Positions 9,269 through 16,793 of a stretch of 40,258 nt of DNA are shown here, one piece after another. The DNA comes from Candidatus Phocaeicola faecipullorum. GTDB taxonomy: Bacteria > Bacteroidota > Bacteroidia > Bacteroidales > Bacteroidaceae. The first letter of the stretch is position 1, and every line of letters starts with the position of its first letter. The position numbers and the translations under genes were made by a program. The stretch spans positions 1 through 40,258 of the forward strand of contig JAHLFB010000215.1 of assembly GCA_018884025.1 (NCBI GenBank). Reading direction: 5' to 3'. A model generated the notes under the pieces. It was not told the origin of the DNA, did not search any database, and saw only the letters and a program-made list of their open reading frames with translations.

Positions 9269-9366
9269 ATAATTAAAAATTAAAGAATTAATAATTAAAA
9301 ACGCCTCTGTTATAATTATTAATTGTTCATTATTCACTTTTAATTATTAATTATTAATTAAGTAAA
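9269..9366. repeat. A/T-rich inverted repeat spacer between cysD and cysN
   Basis: AATTAATAATTA (9286-9297) pairs perfectly with TAATTATTAATT (9313-9324). A second TAATTATTAATTATTAATTA run covers 9341-9360. A similar sequence lies between nuoI and nuoJ (28551-28643). It contains no ORF. The stem is very A/T-rich without a following T tract, so it is unlikely to be a simple terminator. Confidence 0.65.
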
Positions 9367-10872
9367 ATGGAAACTATAGATAAAAACAAATCAGGAAATC
9401 CTATGGAAGGCGAAAGCCGCGGAAATATGTCCATAGAAGAATTTCTCAAAAAAGACGAGCAGAAAGACTTGCTTCGTTTCCTTACCGCAGGATCTGTTGA
9501 CGACGGTAAATCCACACTTATCGGACGTTTGCTTTTTGACAGCAAAAAACTATACGAAGACCAGCTTGACGCACTGGAACGTGACAGCAAAAGAGTTGGT
9601 AACGCAGGTGAGCATATAGACTATGCCTTGCTTTTGGACGGTCTTAAAGCTGAAAGAGAACAGGGTATAACCATTGATGTGGCATACAGATATTTCTCTA
9701 CAAACAACCGTAAATTCATCATTGCCGACACTCCGGGACACGAACAATATACCCGCAACATGATTACCGGCGGTTCTACAGCAAACCTTGCAATCATCCT
9801 TGTAGATGCACGTACAGGAGTTATCACCCAGACCAAACGCCATTCATATCTGGTTTCACTGCTTGGTATCAAGCACGTGGTTCTGGCTGTAAACAAAATG
9901 GACCTTGTTGATTTCTCAAAAGATGTTTTCGACAAGATTGTAAACGACTACAAAACTTTCGTTGAACCTCTTAACATACCGGACATACAATGTATTCCTC
10001 TGTCTGCCCTTGAAGGTGACAATGTAGTTGAGAAATCAGACCGTACTCCATGGTATGAAGGCACATCACTGCTTGAATATCTTGAAACAGTGCATATAGG
10101 AAACGACCATAATCTTAAAGATTTCCGTTACCCTGTTCAGTACGTTTTGCGTCCGAACCTTGATTTCAGAGGTTTCAGCGGTAAGGTAGCGTCAGGCGTT
10201 ATTCACAAGGGAGACGAAGTTATAGCATTGCCTTCAGGCAAAAAATCACACGTAAAGAGTATTGTGACATATGAAGGCGAAATAGATTACGCATTCCCTC
10301 CTATGTCTGTAACACTTACACTTGAAGACGAAATAGACGTTTCAAGAGGAGAAATGCTTGTACATCCGGACAATGTTCCTATGATAGGACGTAACTTTGA
10401 AGCTATGCTGGTATGGATGGACGAGGAAAAGATGGATATGGAGAAGTCATTCTTCCTGAAACAGACAACCAACACAAGCCGTACACGTATAGACAGCATT
10501 GAATATAAGGTTGACATCAACACGATGGAACACCTCAGTATAGAGAATGGAAGACTTAAGAAAGAAGACGTACCTATGCAGCTTAACCAGATAGCAAAGG
10601 TAGTGCTTACTTCTTCAAAGGAACTGTTCTTCGATGCATACTCGGACAACAAGGCAACCGGAGCTTTCATACTTATTGACCCGATAACAAACAATACGAG
10701 TGCTGTAGGTATGATTATTAATCAGGTGGCAGACAAAGATATGCACAACCAGATGGAACTTCCAGTTCTGAACTTACCTAAGCTGGGTATAGCTCCTGAA
10801 CATTATGAGGCAATAGAAAAGGCTGTAAAAGAATTGTCTCGCCAGGGTATTGATATAGAAATTAGAAAATAA
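9367..10872 (+). CDS. cysN: Sulfate adenylyltransferase subunit 1 (GTPase)
   Basis: CysN couples GTP hydrolysis to APS formation by CysD. The 501-residue EF-Tu-like protein has G1 GSVDDGKST (42-50), G3 DTPGHEQY and G4 NKMD. Two C-terminal beta-barrel domains follow. Length is that of CysN alone; bifunctional CysNC proteins are about 100 or more residues longer, consistent with the separate cysC here. It is followed after 16 bases by a sulfotransferase gene. Confidence 0.97.
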   Translation: METIDKNKSGNPMEGESRGNMSIEEFLKKDEQKDLLRFLTAGSVDDGKSTLIGRLLFDSKKLYEDQLDALERDSKRVGNAGEHIDYALLLDGLKAEREQGITIDVAYRYFSTNNRKFIIADTPGHEQYTRNMITGGSTANLAIILVDARTGVITQTKRHSYLVSLLGIKHVVLAVNKMDLVDFSKDVFDKIVNDYKTFVEPLNIPDIQCIPLSALEGDNVVEKSDRTPWYEGTSLLEYLETVHIGNDHNLKDFRYPVQYVLRPNLDFRGFSGKVASGVIHKGDEVIALPSGKKSHVKSIVTYEGEIDYAFPPMSVTLTLEDEIDVSRGEMLVHPDNVPMIGRNFEAMLVWMDEEKMDMEKSFFLKQTTNTSRTRIDSIEYKVDINTMEHLSIENGRLKKEDVPMQLNQIAKVVLTSSKELFFDAYSDNKATGAFILIDPITNNTSAVGMIINQVADKDMHNQMELPVLNLPKLGIAPEHYEAIEKAVKELSRQGIDIEIRK

Positions 10873-10888
10873 AAACAAACAACTAATA

Positions 10889-11995
10889 ATGGGATTACTA
10901 GAATTCAGTAAATTACCGGTTAATCCACTGGTTGGAGCGGACTGGAAAACCTTCAACCAAATAACAAAAGGCAGAGTTATTGACGACCGTTTCAAGACAA
11001 AATACAGACTTACAAAGTCTGTGTGCAGATTATTGTCGTCACTTAAGCCTTTGCAGGACAAGAGATACGAAAAACTTCTTGCAGACAAGCCTCTTGAACA
11101 CGACCCGGTATTCATATTAGGACATTGGCGCAGCGGAACAACATTCATGCACAATGTGTTCTCTTGCGACAGTCATTTCGGATATAATACCACCTATCAG
11201 ACAGTTTTCCCTCATCTGATGATGTGGGGACAACCATTCTTCAAAAAGAATATGAGCTGGCTGATGCCGGACAAACGTCCTACGGACAATATGGAATTGG
11301 CAGTTGACCTTCCACAGGAGGAAGAGTTTGCCCTTGCAAACATGATGCCTTACACATATTACAATTTCTGGTTCCTTCCGAAACACATGATGGAATATGC
11401 AGACAAGTATCTGCTATTCAACGACATCAGTGAAGAAGAACTTAAGGTGTTCGAGGAAACTTTCACAAAACTTATAAAAATATCATTATGGAATACCAAA
11501 GGAACACAATTCCTAAGTAAAAATCCTCCTCACACAGGACGCGTGAAGGAATTGGTAAAGATGTTCCCTAACGCAAAGTTTATTTATCTGATGCGTAATC
11601 CATACACTGTGTTTGAGTCAACAAGAAGTTTCTTTACAAACACCATCCAGCCTCTGATGTTACAAAACATCAGCAATGAAGACCTGCAGGCAAATATACT
11701 TTCTGTCTATTCCAAGTTATACCATAAATATGAAGAAGACAAGAAGTTCATTCCTGAAGGAAATCTCGTGGAAGTAAAATTTGAAGACTATGAGCAGAAT
11801 GCCTTCGACATGACAGAAGAGATATACAGAAAACTATCATTGCCGGGCTTTGATGACGCACGTTCTGCAATAGAAGCTTATGTAAGCCGGAAGAAAGGAT
11901 ACAAAAAGAACAAATACCAATACAAACCGGAAACTGTAGAACTGGTGGAAAAACATTGGTCGTTCGCACTTGAACAATGGGACTATAAACTTTAA
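10889..11995 (+). CDS. PAPS-dependent sulfotransferase
   Basis: This protein transfers sulfonate from PAPS to an acceptor. The 368-residue protein carries the 5'-phosphosulfate-binding loop GHWRSGTTF (78-86) and the 3'-phosphate-binding segment RNPYTVFESTRSFF (from Arg236). This is the normal sulfotransferase order. It is the last gene of the sulfate block and is followed by a strong terminator. A gene in the same position of a very similar cluster in Bacteroides thetaiotaomicron (BT0416) has been reported to sulfonate cholesterol and other steroids. Whether this protein shares that acceptor is inference. Other acceptors such as lipids or glycans are possible. Confidence 0.88.
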   Translation: MGLLEFSKLPVNPLVGADWKTFNQITKGRVIDDRFKTKYRLTKSVCRLLSSLKPLQDKRYEKLLADKPLEHDPVFILGHWRSGTTFMHNVFSCDSHFGYNTTYQTVFPHLMMWGQPFFKKNMSWLMPDKRPTDNMELAVDLPQEEEFALANMMPYTYYNFWFLPKHMMEYADKYLLFNDISEEELKVFEETFTKLIKISLWNTKGTQFLSKNPPHTGRVKELVKMFPNAKFIYLMRNPYTVFESTRSFFTNTIQPLMLQNISNEDLQANILSVYSKLYHKYEEDKKFIPEGNLVEVKFEDYEQNAFDMTEEIYRKLSLPGFDDARSAIEAYVSRKKGYKKNKYQYKPETVELVEKHWSFALEQWDYKL

Positions 11996-12026
11996 CACAT
12001 ATAAAGATTACATTTCCAACTAATAG

Positions 12027-12069
12027 AATATCACATGTATTGAAAAATTAATACATGTGATATTTTTTT
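12027..12069 (+). terminator. Rho-independent terminator after the sulfotransferase gene
   Basis: AATATCACATGTATT (12027-12041) and AATACATGTGATATT (12050-12064) form a perfect 15-base stem with an 8-base loop, followed by a T run. Confidence 0.88.
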
Positions 12070-12173
12070 GTCTGAATGTCATTAATACAACACAGTATCC
12101 GTGTGCGATAACGAAAAATTATGTTATATATCACCCAAATACTTAAAATAGTCAAAAATAGAACGGTTTTCGG

Positions 12174-12204
12174 TTGGAAATTAAAATAAAAGGCATTATT
12201 TTTG
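12174..12204 (+). promoter_or_regulatory. Promoter of the PTS IIC-kduI unit
   Basis: TTG (12174-12176), 20 bases, then TATTTTTG (12197-12204) fit the Bacteroidales consensus. The start codon lies 57 bases downstream, leaving room for a short leader. No clear operator palindrome was found. Confidence 0.6.
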
Positions 12205-12261
12205 GCAAATAAAATAAATAACTAAGTCTTAATTAGAGTAAAAACTGTAGAAAAACAAAGC

Positions 12262-13656
12262 ATGGAACAAGTTTTCAGTTACATCATCGGGCTAGGCGCA
12301 GCGGTGATGATGCCTATTATTTTCACAATCTTAGGCTTATGTATTGGAATTAAATTTGGTAAAGCTCTAAAGAGCGGTTTGTTGGTAGGTGTCGGATTCG
12401 TTGGTTTGTCTGTAGTGACAGCATTGTTGACAAGCAGCCTTGGTGATCCGTTGAAAAGAGTAACAGAAATTTATGGTTTAAGTCTTGGTATTTTTGATAT
12501 GGGTTGGCCTGCTGCCGCTTCAGTAGCATACAACACTTCTGTAGGAGCATTTATAATTCCTGTATGTTTGGCTGTAAACATTGTCATGCTTCTTACTAAA
12601 ACTACAAAAACTGTCAACATTGACCTTTGGAACTACTGGCATTTTGCTTTCATAGGTGCGGTAGTTTATTTTGCAACCGAAAATATATGGTGGGGATTCT
12701 TTGCCGCTATCATCTGTTATATCATCACACTTGTAATGGCAGACCTTACTTGCAAGCAGTTCCAGGGATATTATGACAAGATGGACGGAATTTCCATTCC
12801 ACAACCTTTCTGTCAGGGATTTGTACCATTCGCAATCGTTATCAACAAGGCATTGGATATGATTCCGGGATTCGACAAGCTCTACATCGACGCTGAAGGT
12901 ATGAAGAGAAAATTCGGTATCATGGGTGAACCTCTTTTCCTTGGTATCGTAGTAGGATGTGGTATCGGTATGCTTGCATGTAAAAACGGTCAGGAAATGG
13001 TTGACAGCATTCCTGCAATTCTAGGACTTGGTATCAAGATGGGTGCCGTAATGGAACTTATCCCACGTATCACTTCATTGTTCATCGAAGGTCTTCGTCC
13101 AATTTCTGACGCGACTCGTGAACTTATTGCACGCAAATTCAAAAACAGTGCAAACCTTAACATTGGTATGAGCCCTGCCTTGGTTATCGGTCACCCTACA
13201 ACTTTGGTTGTATCACTGTTGCTCATTCCTGTAGCATTGTTCCTTTCTGTAATACTTCCTGGAAACCAGTTCCTTCCATTGGCATCACTAGCCGGAATGT
13301 TCTATCTGTTCCCAGCTGTACTTCCTATAACAAAAGGTAACGTATTGAAAACATTCCTCATAGGATTGGTTGGCCTCATCGTTGGTCTTTATTTTGTAAC
13401 TGACCTGGCTCCATTCTTCACACAGGCTGCCCACGACGTATTCGTCAAGACAGGAGATGCTGCCGTTAAGATTCCTGACGGATTCCAAGGCGGTGCATTG
13501 GACTTTGCGTCAAGTATTTTCTCATGGTGTATTTTCCACCTTGTATATAACTTCAAATATGTAGGTTCTGCCGTATTGGTAGCAATAGCACTTATCATGG
13601 CTATCTACAACAGAACACGTATTATCAAAGAAGCAAAAGCTCACAGCAATAATTAA
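12262..13656 (+). CDS. Orphan PTS IIC permease, galactitol (GatC) family
   Basis: This is an integral membrane protein of 464 residues with about 10 hydrophobic segments. It resembles the galactitol PTS IIC family: an N-terminal GLGAAVMMPIIFTILGL segment, a SLGDPLKRVTEIYG loop, a FDMGWPAAASVAYNTSVGA block, and the C-terminal half with NIGMSPALVIGHPTTL. No IIA, IIB, HPr or Enzyme I gene is near, and Bacteroidetes generally lack a working sugar PTS. It therefore probably acts as a phosphorylation-independent transporter. It lies 26 bases before kduI, which points to a keto-deoxy-uronate or related sugar acid as substrate. Codon use is rich in GGT and CGT-type codons, hinting at good expression. 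Confidence 0.8.
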   Translation: MEQVFSYIIGLGAAVMMPIIFTILGLCIGIKFGKALKSGLLVGVGFVGLSVVTALLTSSLGDPLKRVTEIYGLSLGIFDMGWPAAASVAYNTSVGAFIIPVCLAVNIVMLLTKTTKTVNIDLWNYWHFAFIGAVVYFATENIWWGFFAAIICYIITLVMADLTCKQFQGYYDKMDGISIPQPFCQGFVPFAIVINKALDMIPGFDKLYIDAEGMKRKFGIMGEPLFLGIVVGCGIGMLACKNGQEMVDSIPAILGLGIKMGAVMELIPRITSLFIEGLRPISDATRELIARKFKNSANLNIGMSPALVIGHPTTLVVSLLLIPVALFLSVILPGNQFLPLASLAGMFYLFPAVLPITKGNVLKTFLIGLVGLIVGLYFVTDLAPFFTQAAHDVFVKTGDAAVKIPDGFQGGALDFASSIFSWCIFHLVYNFKYVGSAVLVAIALIMAIYNRTRIIKEAKAHSNN

Positions 13657-13682
13657 TCTAAACTCTATAAAACAATAAGAAC

Positions 13683-14639
13683 ATGAAAAAATTAGCATTA
13701 GCAATGATGATGGGTATAGCTGCCATCTCAACAAACGCACAAATAAACTACACAGTACAAACAGCATGTCATCCGCAGGATGTTAAGCACTACGACACTG
13801 AACGCCTACGCAGTTCTTTCGTAATGGAAAAAGTTATGGCTGCTGATGAAATCAATTTGACTTATACACTTTACGACCGTTTGATTTACGGTGGTGCAAT
13901 GCCGGTAAACAAGGTTTTGAAACTTGAAACTTTCCGCGAACTTGGTCCTGAAATCACTTACTTCCTTGAACGTCGTGAACTTGGTGTTATCAATATCGGT
14001 GGTGACGGTGTAGTAACTGTTGACGGTAAAGAATACCCTATGAAATATAAAGAAGCATTGTACGTAGGTTGCGGTAACAAAGAAGTTACTTTCAAGAGTA
14101 ACGACGCAAGCAAACCAGCTAAATTCTATATCAATTCTGCTCCTGCTTACAAGCAGTACGTTACACAGTTGATTACAACTGACGTTAAAGCACAGAAAGC
14201 TGAACCTAAGAAATATGCTTTGGCTATCTCTGACCACTATGGTAAGATGGAAGACAGCAACGACCGTGTTGTAAACCAGCTCATCGTAAAAGACGTTCTT
14301 GAAAGAGTAAAGAACGGTGGTACTAACCAGTTACAGATGGGTCTTACTGAACTGGCTCCGGGTTCTGTATGGAACACAATGCCTGCTCACACTCACACTC
14401 GCCGTATGGAAGCATACTTCTACTTCAATGTTGAAGAAGGCAACGCTATTTGCCACCTGATGGGTGAACCTAAAGAAGAACGTCTGGTATGGCTTCACAA
14501 CGAACAGGCCATCACTTCTCCAGAATGGAGCATCCACGCTGCAGCAGGTACACGCAACTATACTTTCATCTGGGGTATGGCTGGTGAAAACTTGAAGTAC
14601 AGCGACAAAGACGAAATCAAATATACTGATATGAGATAA
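13683..14639 (+). CDS. kduI: 5-keto-4-deoxyuronate isomerase with predicted signal peptide
   Basis: KduI converts 4-deoxy-L-threo-5-hexosulose uronate, formed from unsaturated uronates, to 3-deoxy-D-glycero-2,5-hexodiulosonate. All four zinc ligands known in E. coli KduI are present: His236 and His238 (AHTHTRRME), Glu243, and His285 (SIHAAAGT). The [20 protein letters not shown] core is present as [16 protein letters not shown]. The protein has 318 residues against 278 in E. coli. The extra 40 are an N-terminal hydrophobic leader (KK, then [13 protein letters not shown], ending TNA before Gln20) and an insert near residues 165-195. The only Met codons before the conserved region are 1 and 8-10, all inside the leader. 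Export to the periplasm is therefore predicted, which is unusual. It ends in a terminator. Confidence 0.93.
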   Translation: MKKLALAMMMGIAAISTNAQINYTVQTACHPQDVKHYDTERLRSSFVMEKVMAADEINLTYTLYDRLIYGGAMPVNKVLKLETFRELGPEITYFLERRELGVINIGGDGVVTVDGKEYPMKYKEALYVGCGNKEVTFKSNDASKPAKFYINSAPAYKQYVTQLITTDVKAQKAEPKKYALAISDHYGKMEDSNDRVVNQLIVKDVLERVKNGGTNQLQMGLTELAPGSVWNTMPAHTHTRRMEAYFYFNVEEGNAICHLMGEPKEERLVWLHNEQAITSPEWSIHAAAGTRNYTFIWGMAGENLKYSDKDEIKYTDMR

Positions 14640-14660
14640 TAACGGTATATAAATCATATT

Positions 14661-14700
14661 AAGTCTGTCTATTCCGTTCAGGAGTAGGCAGACTTTTTTA
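14661..14700 (+). terminator. Rho-independent terminator after kduI
   Basis: AAGTCTGTCTA (14661-14671) pairs with TAGGCAGACTT (14685-14695), with one G-T pair, followed by TTTTT. Confidence 0.8.
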
Positions 14701-14723
14701 TGCTTAAAAATTATGCCTGTTCT

Positions 14724-14754
14724 TTTGTTTTTATATAAATAATCCATACATTTG
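14724..14754 (+). promoter_or_regulatory. Promoter of the ABC transporter-GntR operon
   Basis: TTTG (14724-14727), a 19-base spacer and TACATTTG (14747-14754) match the Bacteroidales consensus exactly. The palindrome at 14757-14778 begins two bases after the -7 element. Confidence 0.75.
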
Positions 14755-14756
14755 TA

Positions 14757-14778
14757 CTGTACCACTTTTATGGTACAG
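14757..14778. promoter_or_regulatory. Palindromic operator, likely for the GntR/YtrA regulator
   Basis: CTGTACCA (14757-14764) and TGGTACAG (14771-14778) are perfect inverted arms around a 6-base spacer. The site covers the expected transcription start, so bound repressor would block initiation. The operon's last gene encodes a GntR-family regulator, which makes autoregulation the simplest reading. Confidence 0.7.
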
Positions 14779-14799
14779 CATAACAATATTAAAACATAT

Positions 14800-15618
14800 A
14801 TGGCTATGGTAGAACTAAAGAATGTATCATTCGGTTATAATCCGAATAAAAACGTAATCGAAGACCTGACTCTAAATCTTGAAGAAGGCAGATTTTACGG
14901 ACTTTTAGGGAAAAACGGAACAGGAAAAACTACTCTGATGAAAATCATATCCGGCATTCTTTTTGCAAAAGAAGGATATGTAAATATAGACGGCAATAAT
15001 CCAGGAGACAGAAAGCTTGAGACACTACAGGAAATATTCATGATGCCTGCAGATTTTACATTTCCCAAAATGAGTCTTGAAAAATATGTCTCTCTCTATT
15101 CATCATTCTATCCTAAATTCAATAAAGACATTCTTGATGACTGTCTCGATAACTTTGAAATTAACAAGAAAATAGCAAGTATCGACAAACTTTCTTTGGG
15201 AGAGAAACACAAGATAGCGGTAAGCCTGGCTATTTCATTCGGTACAAAACTAATATTATTCGACGAAGCTGCCAACGGGATGGATATACCTACCAGAAAA
15301 ATGTTCCGCAAAATGCTTATGAAGCACATCAGGGAAGACCAGACTGTAGTTCTGTCCACCCATGTGGTCCAAGATATAGAAAACCTGTTGACAGACATAA
15401 TAGTTTTAAGAAAAGGCCAAAAGACATTCATATCATCACTTGACGACATACGCAGTAAATACTCTTTCGGAATACAGAGCAATGAGGAAGGTGCGATATA
15501 TTCAGAACCTTGCGCTGAAGGTTACCGAGTGATATACAACAACACCTACAATGATGACACAGAGGTTTCTCTGGAACTATTATTTAACGCATTGACAAAA
15601 GAAGGAGGTATATTATGA
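14800..15618 (+). CDS. ABC transporter ATP-binding protein
   Basis: This is a 272-residue ATPase subunit. It has Walker A GKNGTGKT (37-44), signature LSLGEKHK (131-138, a variant of LSGGQ), Walker B LILFDEA (151-157) and the switch His188 in STHVVQD. The fold and gene order resemble YtrB-type exporters linked to a YtrA regulator. ATG 14800 is chosen because an upstream in-frame ATG (14752) lies inside the promoter and operator. The stop overlaps the next gene by four bases (ATGA-type coupling). Substrate is unknown. Confidence 0.9.
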   Translation: MAMVELKNVSFGYNPNKNVIEDLTLNLEEGRFYGLLGKNGTGKTTLMKIISGILFAKEGYVNIDGNNPGDRKLETLQEIFMMPADFTFPKMSLEKYVSLYSSFYPKFNKDILDDCLDNFEINKKIASIDKLSLGEKHKIAVSLAISFGTKLILFDEAANGMDIPTRKMFRKMLMKHIREDQTVVLSTHVVQDIENLLTDIIVLRKGQKTFISSLDDIRSKYSFGIQSNEEGAIYSEPCAEGYRVIYNNTYNDDTEVSLELLFNALTKEGGIL

Positions 15619-16337
15619 AAAGTTTCAGTTTGAAAAGAATGATGCAGTTCAGCAAACTGCAACTAAATGAACTGTTTTTAAACAAGACTACTACTGAGGT
15701 CATAAAACTATTGTTACTACGTTCTTTTACAGTAACCTTCATCTGCCTTTTTCTCAAACAGCAGGACGGAATAAAAGAATGTATATCATTAATCGAGTTG
15801 TTACTGATTCTTTTTTCATATTATTATTCATTTCTGGCGCTGTATGGCGATTTAACGGCAAATAAAGGACTTATCAATAAAATATCCGTTCCTGCCAGCA
15901 CTACAGAAAAACAGGTCAGCCTGTATTGCAGCACCTTATTTATTGGTACTGCTATAATAATACCTTGCACTATAATATCAAACATAATACTGCAAGCCGC
16001 CATTCCTTTTGTATTTGGTGACGAGGTAAATGGTTGGTATCTCATATTCGGAGGAAATGGGAAAAACGTAATGGGGAATATAATTGCATTGGTTATCGTA
16101 TTTTACATGATAATCCTTACACCTATCGTATTACTATACCATCAATTCAAAAAGTCAATTTTCTGGAGTATATTCTCAGCATTTATTCTGTCACATGGAT
16201 TGCCGATAATATTCATGTATGGATTGAATATCCAAAAGGATGTTATCAAAGTTGTATTAACTATAATCATTATCACATGGATTATTTTGGCTATACGCAT
16301 AACGAACAGAAGATTAAGAAAAGTAGAATTGGAATAA
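15615..16337 (+). CDS. ABC transporter membrane subunit (hypothetical permease)
   Basis: This 240-residue protein has about six hydrophobic segments (roughly residues 30-50, 58-78, 105-130, 150-175, 185-205 and 210-230). It has no recognised motif beyond its membrane character. It is translationally coupled to the ATPase gene (four-base overlap) and lies four bases before the GntR gene. The call as permease partner rests on context. It may be involved in efflux or envelope stress, as for YtrA-controlled transporters elsewhere. Confidence 0.75.
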   Translation: MKSFSLKRMMQFSKLQLNELFLNKTTTEVIKLLLLRSFTVTFICLFLKQQDGIKECISLIELLLILFSYYYSFLALYGDLTANKGLINKISVPASTTEKQVSLYCSTLFIGTAIIIPCTIISNIILQAAIPFVFGDEVNGWYLIFGGNGKNVMGNIIALVIVFYMIILTPIVLLYHQFKKSIFWSIFSAFILSHGLPIIFMYGLNIQKDVIKVVLTIIIITWIILAIRITNRRLRKVELE

Positions 16338-16341
16338 GGCT

Positions 16342-16716
16342 ATGACAGACTTCAAACAAGACAGAGCCATTTATCTGCAGATGGCAGAAAGGATATGCGA
16401 CGAGATACTTGCAGGCAAGTATAATGCCGACGACCGTATTCCCAGTGTACGAGAACTGGCCGTACTGCTGGAAGTTAATACTAATACCGTCGTAAAAACA
16501 TATGAGCTATTATTACAATGGGAAGTAATATATACTAAAAGAGGATTAGGCTATTTCGTAACAACAGACGCTCTAAAAAAAATCAGACAAACGAAAAGTT
16601 CTAAATTCATGAACGAAAACCTCCCTGAATTGTTCCGTCAGATGGAACTTCTGGATATATCCATAGAGACAGTTATAAAAGAATGGGAGGTATTCAGAGT
16701 GAATAAAAACCAATAA
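16342..16716 (+). CDS. GntR-family regulator, YtrA type
   Basis: This 124-residue protein has an N-terminal winged helix-turn-helix (about 10-75) containing RIPSVRELAVLLEVNTNTVV, typical of GntR proteins. Only a short C-terminal dimerisation helix pair follows, which is the YtrA layout with no ligand-binding domain of the FadR or HutC type. It is the last gene of the ABC operon, whose promoter carries a perfect palindrome, so it probably represses its own operon. The inducing signal is unknown. Confidence 0.9.
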   Translation: MTDFKQDRAIYLQMAERICDEILAGKYNADDRIPSVRELAVLLEVNTNTVVKTYELLLQWEVIYTKRGLGYFVTTDALKKIRQTKSSKFMNENLPELFRQMELLDISIETVIKEWEVFRVNKNQ

Positions 16717-16718
16717 AA

Positions 16719-16782
16719 AAAACTCTTCGTCGTTCCGGGAAGAATGACGAAGAGTTTTACCTAAAACGACGAAGCGTTTTTA
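16719..16782. terminator. Bidirectional terminator with CTTCGTC/GACGAAG repeat (copy B)
   Basis: AAAACTCTTCGTCGTT (16719-16734) pairs with AATGACGAAGAGTTTT (16743-16758) with one mismatch, around an 8-base loop. A and T runs flank it, so it can serve both the rightward GntR gene and the leftward murF-alr gene. A third unit, AAAACGACGAAGCGTTTTT (16763-16781), could pair with the left arm instead. The units are shared with 265-326. Confidence 0.75.
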
Positions 16783-16793
16783 GAAGCCATAAA

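Noticed and set aside
9367..10872. Bifunctional CysNC
   Set aside because: The protein is 501 residues and ends without an APS-kinase P-loop; a separate cysC gene is present.
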